From assembly GCA_964409635.1 (NCBI GenBank), contig CAYPEL010000031.1, forward strand, positions 1 to 22,324: 22,324 bases of DNA, read 5' to 3'. The position numbers were made by a program, and so were the translations under genes. The notes under the pieces were generated by a model. That model did no database searches, had not been told where the DNA came from, and was given only the letters and a program-made list of their open reading frames with translations. This stretch comes from CAYPEL01 sp964409635 (GTDB lineage: Bacteria; Pseudomonadota; Gammaproteobacteria; DSM-19610). Below, in pieces: positions 7,000-14,684 of this stretch (position 1 is the first letter of the stretch; every line of letters starts with the position of its first letter).

Positions 7000-7734
7000 A
7001 TGTACCTACCTAAGCCCACAACCGACTATTTCCAGACAAAATCTGCGGAATTAATGCCCGCTCTGCTGGACGCCTGGCAAACGGGCGCCTCTAAACCAGC
7101 CTTGAAAGAAGACAACCCACAGCACGTTGTCATCGCCTGTGAGCAATGGCTGGAAGTATTAACCGCGACCGAGCGCAGTGATTTGCCCGCCGATCCTGAC
7201 CACATTACCAAATTTGGCGAACAGGGCCTAAACCTATGTAACTCAGCCCTGAGGTGGGCCCAGCAGCTCGGTCAAAATGATATTATCGACGGGCTGCATG
7301 AGATGACCGTCGTGTTTGCACTCTGGCTGGTCCAGCACGGCGGCGAGATTCAGACGCTCGAATCGATTGTGGATGGCCTCGCTAAATTCGCTAACAACAC
7401 CGCGAATCCAGAGGAACTGGAAAATCTTTACAAGGTAATGGACGCTATTCTCAACGCCGTCACGCCGACAATACAAAGCGATCTTGAAAAGACTAATCCT
7501 GGCAGGCCATGGCGCATTCTGAACCTGAACCGGGCAATTGTCGCGACGCGTACCCACCAGCCTGCCCTGATGGAACAAGCTTTCGATACCTTTGTCAAAG
7601 CCCTACCTGAAGAAGCGCCACGTTTTTTCAGCGAAGGCATGGCGCAAATGGACTTGTTAAACTATCCGCCGCATGTGCGCACGGTTATGGATAAATACTA
7701 CCAGCAATGGAGCGTAGAACACTCGCTGCACTGA
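7000..7734 (+). CDS. Uncharacterised 244-residue soluble protein
   Basis: I do not recognise the family. The protein is acidic, mostly helical by composition, with no signal peptide, membrane segment or evident catalytic motif. A repeated-helix feel (ALRWAQQLGQNDIIDGLHEMTVVFALWLVQHGG and later helices) suggests an alpha-helical, possibly TPR-like, scaffold, but no repeat consensus is clear. The start at ATG 7000 has no obvious ribosome site (CACTTCCCAATCCGT precedes it), so an internal start is conceivable; the first residues MYLPKPTTDYFQ look like a natural beginning. It faces away from rnm and is followed after 22 bases by yciB, so it probably leads the yciB-yciI-ppiC operon. A short CCTGA-ATGAA-TCAGG inverted repeat lies at 6949-6963 in the divergent spacer. 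Confidence 0.8.
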   Translation: MYLPKPTTDYFQTKSAELMPALLDAWQTGASKPALKEDNPQHVVIACEQWLEVLTATERSDLPADPDHITKFGEQGLNLCNSALRWAQQLGQNDIIDGLHEMTVVFALWLVQHGGEIQTLESIVDGLAKFANNTANPEELENLYKVMDAILNAVTPTIQSDLEKTNPGRPWRILNLNRAIVATRTHQPALMEQAFDTFVKALPEEAPRFFSEGMAQMDLLNYPPHVRTVMDKYYQQWSVEHSLH

Positions 7735-7756
7735 ATACCAGCAGCGTCCATAGCCT

Positions 7757-8305
7757 ATGAAATTTCTCTACGATTTTTTCCCCATCCTGCTGTTTTTTAT
7801 TGCCTACAAGATATACGGCATTTATACCGCCACCGCCGTCGCAATCGCCGCCGCCTTTGTGCAGACGGTAGGTTACTGGTTTAAACACCGCCGCTTTGAA
7901 AAAATGCACCTGGTGACATTTGGACTACTCGCGGTTTTCGGCGGACTCACACTGCTGCTGCAGGATCCGGTTTTTATCAAATGGAAACCGACGGTTATCA
8001 ACTGGCTATTTGCCGTTGTCTTTATGGGCAGCGCATGGATTGGCAACAAATCCATGATAGAACGCATGATGAGCCACGCCATACAGGTTGAGAAACCGAT
8101 CTGGAACCGGCTGAACTGGGCTTGGGTGTGGTTCTTTATCTTTCTGGGCGCCATCAATCTTTATGTCGCCTTTAACTACGATGAAGACACCTGGGTTAAT
8201 TTCAAACTGTTTGGCATGATGGGGTTAACGTTTGTATTTGTTATCGGGCAGGCACTTTTTCTCAGCCGCTATATGCCGGATGAAAAACCCGAGAGTGAAT
8301 CCTGA
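7757..8305 (+). CDS. yciB: Inner-membrane protein YciB (intracellular septation protein A)
   Basis: Polytopic inner-membrane protein of the YciB/IspA-IspZ family, linked in enterobacteria to cell envelope synthesis and division. The 182-residue length is typical. About five hydrophobic segments are visible, and the family landmarks are KFLYDFFPILLFFIAYK at the N-terminus, FKHRRFEKMH, DPVFIKWKPTVINWLFA, and RLNWAWVWFFIFLGAINLYVAF. The C-terminus is charged and cytoplasmic (DEKPESES). It follows the 244-residue gene by 22 bases, and its TGA overlaps the yciI ATG by one base (TGATG), suggesting coupled translation. The biochemical role remains open in the family. Confidence 0.95.
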   Translation: MKFLYDFFPILLFFIAYKIYGIYTATAVAIAAAFVQTVGYWFKHRRFEKMHLVTFGLLAVFGGLTLLLQDPVFIKWKPTVINWLFAVVFMGSAWIGNKSMIERMMSHAIQVEKPIWNRLNWAWVWFFIFLGAINLYVAFNYDEDTWVNFKLFGMMGLTFVFVIGQALFLSRYMPDEKPESES

Positions 8306-8604
8306 TGCTGTACGCGATTTACGCTGAAGATACTGAAGACAGCCTGTCTAAACGATTAGTTGCCCGTTCAGATCATGTTCATCGCCTTAAAGCACTGCAG
8401 GAAGATGGCAGGTTGATCCTGGCGGGTCCCCTGCCTGCTATCGACAGCGAAGATCCAGGTGATGCCGGATTCAGCGGTAGTCTGATTGTTGCAGAGTTCG
8501 AATCCTTGCAAAGCGCCCAACAATGGGCAGACCAGGATCCGTATATAAAAGCAGGTGTTTATCAGCGTGTAACCGTTAAACCCTTTAAAAAGGTATTACC
8601 TTAA
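8305..8604 (+). CDS. yciI: YciI family protein
   Basis: Small ferredoxin-like alpha/beta barrel protein of the YciI family (99 residues, the usual size). Landmarks are the opening MLYAIYAEDTEDSL, the RSDHVHRLKALQEDGRLILAGPLP segment with the conserved His and Asp region, and DPYIKAGVYQRVTVKPFKKV at the end. The biological role of YciI is not settled; the fold is related to muconolactone isomerase-like and EthD domains. The ATG shares one base with the yciB stop. It is followed two bases later by the bolA remnant, as in the conserved yciB-yciI-bolA order. Confidence 0.94.
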   Translation: MLYAIYAEDTEDSLSKRLVARSDHVHRLKALQEDGRLILAGPLPAIDSEDPGDAGFSGSLIVAEFESLQSAQQWADQDPYIKAGVYQRVTVKPFKKVLP

Positions 8605-8606
8605 GC

Positions 8607-8763
8607 ATGACGACAAAACAGCTCGAAATTATTACTCACCGGATGGCAGAAGAATTCTCTCTTGACGCACTGGAAATACTGGATAAAAGCGCTAAACATG
8701 CTGGACATTCATGCCCTGAGCATTCAAGCCTATACACCTGCCGAAGCCACTTCTCACACTTAA
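8607..8763 (+). pseudogene. bolA-family gene with the central core deleted
   Basis: Residues 1-34 in the first frame (from ATG 8607, SLDALEILDKSAKHAGH) match the beginning of BolA/IbaG proteins up to the HAGH motif. Straight after, the next frame reads MLDIHALSIQAYTPAEATSHT and stops at 8763; this is the typical BolA C-terminus (IHALSI-YTP). The roughly 45 residues between them, including the helix-turn-helix-like core with its THF and RHR segments, are missing, and the two halves are out of frame. The first frame instead runs on to 8843 as a 78-residue hybrid overlapping the next gene by 59 bases. The junction reads ATGCTGGACAT (8698-8708), which fits both halves. Either a real loss by deletion or an assembly error. 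Confidence 0.75.
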
Positions 8764-8784
8764 ACCACCTACAGGAACTTAACT

Positions 8785-9714
8785 ATGTCTATTTCACGAA
8801 CCACCCTTTTAGCAACCGCCTGCCTGGCCTTAAGCGCTTGTGATCAGGCTCCGCTCAGCAATCAAACCGACAACCAGACCAGCACGCCGGTAGCGGCTGC
8901 AACTGACACCAGTGAGGTTATCGCCACGGTTAACGGCCAACCGATAACCCGCAACCTGTTCGATGCCTATAGTCAGCAGCGGCAGCAACGCCGTCCTGGT
9001 AACCAGGAACCACAGGCGGTGCTCGATGAAATCGTCAATCTTGAGCTGGCCCTGCAGGATGGCATCAAAAAAGGTATCGACAAGCAAGCAGATATCGTTA
9101 CGCAAATCGCTCAACAGCGCCGCGCGGTTATCGCCGGTGCAGCCATCAAGCAACAACTGGAAGACAATCCAATTACAGACGAAGACCTGAAAAAACTCTA
9201 CGACGAAAAAACCTCCGGCGCCGGTCAGGAATACAAAGCACGGCATATTCTGGTTGAAGAAGAAGCCCAAGCGAAAGACATGATTGCCAAACTGGATGGC
9301 GGCGCCGACTTCACCGAATTGGCAAAGGAACATTCGACGGGGCCTTCCGGTAAAAATGGCGGAGATCTTGGCTGGTTCTCTTCCAAGCAAATGGTCAAAC
9401 CATTTTCTGATGCCGCCGCCGCATTGGAAAAAGGCAAATACAGTAAACAGCCAGTCAAAACACAGTTCGGCTGGCATATCATCATCCTCGACGATTCACG
9501 CGAATCTTCACCCCCGCCATTTGAACAACTAAAGCCACAACTACAGGCATTTGCTCAAAACCAGCGGATACAGGGTTATGTGACACAACTGCGTGAAGGA
9601 GCCACTATCGACATCAAGGATACCTTTATGCCGAAAACTGAAGATACGCCTGCTGTAGAAGAGCAAGTGATTGATCCGCATGCACCTGAGGTGACTGCAC
9701 CACAGGCTGAATAA
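8785..9714 (+). CDS. Parvulin peptidyl-prolyl isomerase, lipoprotein (PpiC/SurA-like)
   Basis: Periplasmic foldase expected to isomerise proline bonds in exported proteins. A lipoprotein signal ends in LSAC with Cys19 as the lipidated residue. Asp20 at +2 favours inner-membrane retention by the E. coli rule. A SurA-like helical N-terminal region (ATVNGQPITRNLF, about 47-130) precedes one parvulin domain at 150-240 (YKARHILVEEE, GGDLGWF, PFSDAAAALEKGKYS, FGWHIIILDD). The acidic tail is probably disordered. AGGA lies 8 bases before ATG 8785. It follows the broken bolA by 21 bases and is last in the operon before a strong terminator. Confidence 0.92.
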   Translation: MSISRTTLLATACLALSACDQAPLSNQTDNQTSTPVAAATDTSEVIATVNGQPITRNLFDAYSQQRQQRRPGNQEPQAVLDEIVNLELALQDGIKKGIDKQADIVTQIAQQRRAVIAGAAIKQQLEDNPITDEDLKKLYDEKTSGAGQEYKARHILVEEEAQAKDMIAKLDGGADFTELAKEHSTGPSGKNGGDLGWFSSKQMVKPFSDAAAALEKGKYSKQPVKTQFGWHIIILDDSRESSPPPFEQLKPQLQAFAQNQRIQGYVTQLREGATIDIKDTFMPKTEDTPAVEEQVIDPHAPEVTAPQAE

Positions 9715-9730
9715 ATCAGCAATTTAACAA

Positions 9731-9760
9731 AAAACGCCGCGCTAAACGCGGCGTTTTTTT
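9731..9760. terminator. Bidirectional Rho-independent terminator
   Basis: CGCCGCG and CGCGGCG (9735-9741 and 9747-9753) form a 7-base GC stem around loop CTAAA, flanked by A-run and T-run: seven Ts on the plus side, six on the minus side. It lies 20 bases after the parvulin gene and about 50 bases beyond the aminotransferase stop on the other strand, so it can end both convergent transcripts. Confidence 0.92.
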
Positions 9761-9808
9761 ATGGGTATCACTTAGGACTGACGCTAAAAATGTGAATTGA
9801 TTTTGACG

Positions 9809-10981
9809 CTAACCCTTAGCTGCGGCAGCGACAGCCACACCGGATTTAATCTCCGCACCCATCTCACTCAAAACAGCATCAAGCGCACCAAGACAAAACA
9901 GCACATTGCGTTTATTACTGGCGTGGCCCATCAAACCGATACGCCAGATTTTGCCCGCCATCGGCCCCAGTCCAGCGCCAATTTCTAAACTGTAATCTTC
10001 CAGCAACCGGCTGCGTACCGCCGCATCATCCACGCCCTTGGGAATACTGACGGCATTGAGTTGTGGTAAACGGTCATTTTCTTTGACCACAAAGGACAAG
10101 CCCATTGCCTCAATACCAGCACGCAACGCCTGATGATTATCCTGGTGTCGTTGCCAGGCATTTTCTATGCCTTCTTCCTGTAATATCACCAGCGCTTCAT
10201 GCAAAGCGTACAGGGTATTGATCGGCGCAGTATGATGATAAGCACGTTTAGCACCCCCACCCCAGTAACCGAGTACCAGGTTCAAATCAAGGAACCAGCT
10301 CTGGACTGTCGACTTGCGTTGTTTGACAAATTCTACTGCGCGATCACTGAAGGTTACGGGTGACAGGCCAGGCACACAGGACAAACATTTCTGGGTGCCG
10401 GAATACACAGCATCCAGCCCCCATTCACTGACTTTTAGAGGTGAGCCGCCCAGTGAGGTCACGGTATCGGCAATCGTCATGCAATCATGTTTACGCGCCA
10501 ACTCCGCTAATGTTTTAGCATCTGAAATTGCGCCGGTAGAGGTTTCCGCATGAACAAACGCCAGCACTCGTGCATCGGGGTTAGCCTTGAGCGCCGCTTC
10601 TACCTTATTACAATCAACTGCGCTACCCCACTCGTCCTCGATCATAATGGGCGTGGCGCCGCAACGTTCAACGTTTTCTTTCATGCGGCCGCCAAACACG
10701 CCATTCTGGCAAATTAGCACCTTGTCACCCGGTTCAATCAGATTGACGAAACACGTTTCCATGCCTGCAGAACCCGGTGCAGATACCGGCATGCTCAGAT
10801 CGTAATCGGTCTGGAAGGCATACCGTAACAGGCCTTTCATCTCATCCATCATGCCGACAAATTCTGGGTCAAGGTGACCGATAGTCGGCCGCGACATGGC
10901 TTCAAGAATTCGCGGGTTTACGTCAGAGGGCCCTGGACCCATCAAAGTGCGGATTGGTGGATGAAAAGATTTTACGTTCAT
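9809..10981 (-). CDS. Class V PLP aminotransferase (alanine/serine-glyoxylate type)
   Basis: Fold-type I aminotransferase that probably transfers an amino group from serine or alanine to glyoxylate. Features are LMGPGPSDVNPRIL near the N-terminus, SAPGSAGMETCFVNL for cofactor phosphate binding (about 67-81), HAETSTG (144-150), ADTVTSLGG with Asp172 contacting the pyridine nitrogen, and SGTQKCLSCVPG with the Schiff-base Lys198. From ATG 10981 it is 390 residues, normal for the family. The frame runs 30 codons further, but that stretch is unlike family starts. It has its own transcription unit: 172 bases upstream before the glycosyltransferase end, and the bidirectional terminator downstream. 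Substrate preference (alanine, serine, or another amino donor) cannot be set from sequence alone. Confidence 0.9.
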   Translation of the reverse strand: MNVKSFHPPIRTLMGPGPSDVNPRILEAMSRPTIGHLDPEFVGMMDEMKGLLRYAFQTDYDLSMPVSAPGSAGMETCFVNLIEPGDKVLICQNGVFGGRMKENVERCGATPIMIEDEWGSAVDCNKVEAALKANPDARVLAFVHAETSTGAISDAKTLAELARKHDCMTIADTVTSLGGSPLKVSEWGLDAVYSGTQKCLSCVPGLSPVTFSDRAVEFVKQRKSTVQSWFLDLNLVLGYWGGGAKRAYHHTAPINTLYALHEALVILQEEGIENAWQRHQDNHQALRAGIEAMGLSFVVKENDRLPQLNAVSIPKGVDDAAVRSRLLEDYSLEIGAGLGPMAGKIWRIGLMGHASNKRNVLFCLGALDAVLSEMGAEIKSGVAVAAAAKG

Positions 10982-11153
10982 GGTTATTGTCTCGTCCCAG
11001 TAAGAATAATGATGGATATCTCTTAATTTACAGCCGCGAAGTCTAGCACTACAGCAACGGGGCAAACACATGCTCAGAATACGGTAATAAACCCGCTACC
11101 CGCACTGTGATAGTAACCTGCGAGGTTATACAAAGAAAATAAGGCCTAAGCAG

Positions 11154-12455
11154 TTACTCACTACTCACTGGAATATTCCGCTCAATAATTCGTTTAATGA
11201 GTTCTCCTGCCAGAAACAACAACATTAATTGAACCGGAAAATGATAGCGCAGGTTATTGGCGCCAAAAAGTGTGTAGACCACCGTGTAGCTTGCAATAAT
11301 AATTAAAGCTGAAAAATAATAGATATTAGGGTAGCCGCCGGATTTGAGTGACTTGAAGAGTTTAATGAGTATCAAGCATGCCATTGGGAGACTGAGTATC
11401 AACAATAGCGTGTATGGGATCAGCCTGCCAAATAAATATTTTAATGATCTTTCACCTTGGAATTGATCCGTTTGCCACCAGAAGTTTTTAAAATTCTTTT
11501 TTATAGTTATTAAGTACTCATCAGGGTGTAGTTTTATCCAGGAAAAAAGCGTCTTAGACACAATTTTGTCTTCAACGAATTCACTAGTACCGCTGGTACG
11601 CTGTGCGATCTCTAGTAATTTATGCTCTGGCAATACCTCCGCAGAACGTAAGCTGAACAATAAATTAGCGCCTATGCCTGTACGCAGCATCGGAAACTCA
11701 CTGGAGACCAGATAATTTCTAGCCATCCATGGCAATGTCACTGCGCAACCCACAATAGCCGCCAGAGTAATGTTACGTACCGTGTAGACAGAGACACCTG
11801 ATTTAAGCATAGCCGCATAAACAAGGGCTATGGCCACAAAAGGAATAGCAACGGTTTCCACTAATGCCAACAAGCCCCCTGTCAAAGCCGCACCCAGCCA
11901 CGCAAATTTCGACGTATTATTTATGTACCTTGATAGAAGAAAAAGTAATATAGAAATCAAAAATAGTGTAACCACCGTTGATTCAGGTGTAGTGACAGCG
12001 TGAAATACAAAGGGTGGGTATAGCGCGATTGAAATACTGCTAATTAGAGCCGCAAGGCCAGAAAATGTTTTCATGCCACAATAAACAAGTGCCACTGTAC
12101 TTGCCGCCATCAAAGCATGGATTACAAACAAAGAAAAAAAGTTATTTTCCCCAAATAAATAAAAGTTACCGGCAATAATAAACGGATAGACCGGTGTTTT
12201 GATCGCCGAAACACGAACGGGAATAGGTTTATTTATTGAAGCTGCCGGCGCGCCAAACACATCATTCGTAACCTCGATTGCTGAATATGCCATCGAGTAG
12301 CCATTGCCTGCTAAAACATTTAAAGCTATTTCGACGTCTTCGTAATAAGCCACATGGTTATCGCCAGGATAAGTGACCGCTAAAAATGCCAGCCTGATAC
12401 ACAGGGCCAACATGAAGATAATGAGGGGTGTTTTTAGCTTACTCAATTCTCGCAT
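11154..12455 (-). CDS. Polytopic membrane glycosyltransferase (GT-C fold, ArnT/PMT-like)
   Basis: The 433-residue protein has about ten hydrophobic helices and the layout of GT-C transferases that use polyprenyl-phosphate sugars. A first helix (LIIFMLALCIRLAFLAVTY) is followed by an external loop with the acidic YYEDVEIALNVLAGNGYSM, where the catalytic acid normally lies, then VSAIKTPVYPFIIA and LYPPFVFHA. The C-terminal part (residues 275-330) is a soluble-like loop before the last helices. Sugar and acceptor are unknown; lipid A, polysaccharide or protein glycosylation are all possible. Codons are visibly AT-richer than the neighbours (many AAA, ATT, TTT), and the gene stands alone between an aminotransferase and the palindromic repeat, both hints of transfer. 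The ATG at 12455 is the only sensible start. Confidence 0.8.
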   Translation of the reverse strand: MRELSKLKTPLIIFMLALCIRLAFLAVTYPGDNHVAYYEDVEIALNVLAGNGYSMAYSAIEVTNDVFGAPAASINKPIPVRVSAIKTPVYPFIIAGNFYLFGENNFFSLFVIHALMAASTVALVYCGMKTFSGLAALISSISIALYPPFVFHAVTTPESTVVTLFLISILLFLLSRYINNTSKFAWLGAALTGGLLALVETVAIPFVAIALVYAAMLKSGVSVYTVRNITLAAIVGCAVTLPWMARNYLVSSEFPMLRTGIGANLLFSLRSAEVLPEHKLLEIAQRTSGTSEFVEDKIVSKTLFSWIKLHPDEYLITIKKNFKNFWWQTDQFQGERSLKYLFGRLIPYTLLLILSLPMACLILIKLFKSLKSGGYPNIYYFSALIIIASYTVVYTLFGANNLRYHFPVQLMLLFLAGELIKRIIERNIPVSSE

Positions 12456-12493
12456 AGCGTAGAAAGTTGGAACTATCAGATAATTACCAAGCA

Positions 12494-12611
12494 GTACGTT
12501 GATTGTGCATCACATTATTTGCAGACCATCGGCAGCAGGGAAGCTGCCGCTGAGTGTACAGGGATGTATTCACAGCGAGTCTGCAAATAATGTGATGCAC
12601 AATCAACGTAC
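12494..12611. repeat. 118-base palindromic element with 33-base perfect inverted arms
   Basis: The left arm at 12494-12526 (GTACGTTGATTGTGCATCAC...) is repeated exactly as its reverse complement at 12579-12611. The 52-base middle carries two smaller hairpins. CGGCAGC/GCTGCCG (12530-12549) has loop AGGGAA; an imperfect stem at 12550-12575 has loop AGGGAT. Outside the arms, TTAC-like matches extend partial complementarity about ten bases more. No clear target-site duplication is seen. It encodes nothing and lies in the spacer 12456-12657 between the ABC ATPase end and the glycosyltransferase start. It looks like a non-autonomous mobile repeat (MITE or REP-like). As RNA it would form a very stable stem and could stop transcription or be cut by RNase III. 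Confidence 0.85.
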
Positions 12612-12657
12612 GTATTAGTAAGTGAGCAATATGGCGCACACGGCAATGATCATCGCG

Positions 12658-14679
12658 TCATTGCCCATGCAAGAGATAACAGCTAGCCTTATGCGTACCG
12701 CTAAGTGTAGTAACTTCAGGATAGTGCATCCGGCATTCTGGTTTTACAAATTGACACCGCGGGTGAAAATGGCAACCAGCGGGCGGGTTGGCGGGTGAGG
12801 GCATATCACCGACCAAGCGAATTATAGAACGCCCGCTGTCTGCTTTAAGGGTGGGTACGGCAGATAGCAAGGCTTGGGTATAAGGATGACGTGGATTGTT
12901 CAGAACTTCTTCGACCATCCCCTCTTCCACTATCCTGCCTAGATACATTACGGCGACACGGTTTGCAAGATAGGCCACCACTGAAATATCGTGGGTAATA
13001 AATAGATAGGCTAAGCCGAGTTTTTGTTGCAGCTCTTTAAGAAGATTCAAAATCTGCGCCTGCACTGAAACATCCAGCGCACTGGTTGGTTCGTCACAAA
13101 TTAATAATTTGGGTGCGACTGCAAGTGACCTGGCAATACAAATACGTTGCCGCTGACCACCGGAGAATTCATGTGGATAGCGCCGGCTATGTTCCTTGCG
13201 AAGACCAACCTGCTGCAGCATTTCTGCGACACGCAGTTGGCGGCTGGCTTTATCACCAATACGCTGAGCGACCATACCCTCTTCAATAATTTCCCCGACC
13301 GTCATGCGCGGGTTCATCGAGGAAAACGGATCCTGAAATATAATTTGAAAATCGGCCCGGCGGCGGCGTAAGGCTTCGCCCCGCAGCTCGGTAAGTTCGT
13401 CACCTTCTAAACGAACGCTACCGGCCGTCGGTTTCAATAACTGTAAAATTCCCTTACCCACTGTTGTTTTTCCACAGCCCGATTCGCCCACCAGAGCAAG
13501 TGTTTCTCCCGTTGGAATAGAGATGTCTATTCCATCAACTGCTTTGACATAACCTACAATGCGTTTGAAAAATCCCCGCCGGATAGGGAAATGCACTTTC
13601 AGATTCTCGACTTCAAGCAATCTGCCACCTGATTTCACCGTCTCATTTAACTGCATGACTTCACTACCCGCCAGATCCCAGGTCTTCAAGGGTTCACCCG
13701 GCAATTTAGCATCATCCGCAAGATGGCAACGCACACCCTTGTCCGTATCGGTGTGTATCCAGTTTGGCACGGCGGTTTTACAATCCAACCAGCCGCGGTC
13801 ACAACGATCTAGAAACCGGCATCCGTGAAACGCCTGGTTTAGCGGGGGCACACTGCCGGGTATCACCGCGAGCGGTTCATCCCGTCGGCTTTCATCGGGT
13901 AAGGCGGCAAACAACTTCTGGCTGTAAGGATGTTGTGGCGTTTCAAAAAATGCTTTACGTGGCGCCTGTTCGACAATTTGTCCGGCATACATCACTGCAA
14001 CCCGGTCGGCCATTTGCGCTACTACCCCTAAATCGTGGGTAATCAGCAGAATGGCCATACCGCGTTCTTCTTGCAGCTTGCTAAGCAGATCCAGAACTTG
14101 TGATTGGATAGTCACGTCCAGCGCCGTAGTCGGTTCATCCGCAATTAATAGATCCGGATCCGCCGCCAACGCAATGGCTATCATGACACGCTGTTTCATG
14201 CCGCCGGATAACTGGTGCGGATATTCACCATAACGACGTGTCGCATCCGGTATACCCACCGCATCGAGCAAAGTGATCACTTCGTTTCTCGCCGCCTCTC
14301 CACGCAGTTGTTTGTGCTGTTCAAGACTTTCTCCAATCTGGCGTCCGACGGTCATTACCGGATTTAGGGACGTCATGGGTTCCTGGAAAATCATCGCAAT
14401 CCGGCCACCGCGATAGCGGCGCATGGACGCTTCCGGCAGATCAAACAGATTCTCACCTTCCAACAGGACGCGGCCACCTGTAATGTGTCCGGCAGGTTGA
14501 GGCAGCAGGCGCATCAGTGACAAAGCGGTCATCGATTTGCCACACCCTGATTCACCTAACAAGGCGAATGTTTCGCCGCGCCGGATTTCAAAACTCACAC
14601 CATCGACCGCACGTACTGCGCTTTCACCCCGGCCAAAGTGGGTATGCAAGTCCTCTACGACTAACAGTGCATCAGCCAT
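12658..14679 (-). CDS. Oligopeptide-type ABC transporter, fused double ATPase
   Basis: Both ATP-binding halves of a dipeptide/oligopeptide (Dpp/Opp, YejF-like) importer are in one 673-residue chain. Half 1 has Walker A GESGCGKS (42-49), LSGGM signature (157-161) and LLIADE Walker B (177-182). Half 2 has GESGCGKT (398-405), FSGGQ (505-509) and LLICDE (525-530). Each half ends with the Opp/Dpp cysteine segment (GCRFLDRC and GCHFHPRC), which in some relatives binds a 4Fe-4S cluster. A frame start TTG at 14688 overlaps the upstream stop. I prefer ATG 14679, because GAGGGG lies 9 bases before it but abuts the TTG. Last gene of the four-gene importer operon. Confidence 0.93.
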   Translation of the reverse strand: MADALLVVEDLHTHFGRGESAVRAVDGVSFEIRRGETFALLGESGCGKSMTALSLMRLLPQPAGHITGGRVLLEGENLFDLPEASMRRYRGGRIAMIFQEPMTSLNPVMTVGRQIGESLEQHKQLRGEAARNEVITLLDAVGIPDATRRYGEYPHQLSGGMKQRVMIAIALAADPDLLIADEPTTALDVTIQSQVLDLLSKLQEERGMAILLITHDLGVVAQMADRVAVMYAGQIVEQAPRKAFFETPQHPYSQKLFAALPDESRRDEPLAVIPGSVPPLNQAFHGCRFLDRCDRGWLDCKTAVPNWIHTDTDKGVRCHLADDAKLPGEPLKTWDLAGSEVMQLNETVKSGGRLLEVENLKVHFPIRRGFFKRIVGYVKAVDGIDISIPTGETLALVGESGCGKTTVGKGILQLLKPTAGSVRLEGDELTELRGEALRRRRADFQIIFQDPFSSMNPRMTVGEIIEEGMVAQRIGDKASRQLRVAEMLQQVGLRKEHSRRYPHEFSGGQRQRICIARSLAVAPKLLICDEPTSALDVSVQAQILNLLKELQQKLGLAYLFITHDISVVAYLANRVAVMYLGRIVEEGMVEEVLNNPRHPYTQALLSAVPTLKADSGRSIIRLVGDMPSPANPPAGCHFHPRCQFVKPECRMHYPEVTTLSGTHKASCYLLHGQ

Positions 14680-14684
14680 CCGGC

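Noticed and set aside
8607..8843. A 78-residue open frame as an intact novel gene
   Set aside because: Only its first 34 residues look like a protein family (BolA). The rest is a frameshifted BolA end followed by sequence overlapping the parvulin start, so it is better explained as a broken bolA.
12494..12611. The palindrome as a simple Rho-independent terminator
   Set aside because: Stem arms of 33 bases with a structured 52-base centre and no T-run are far outside terminator form, although it may still stop transcription.
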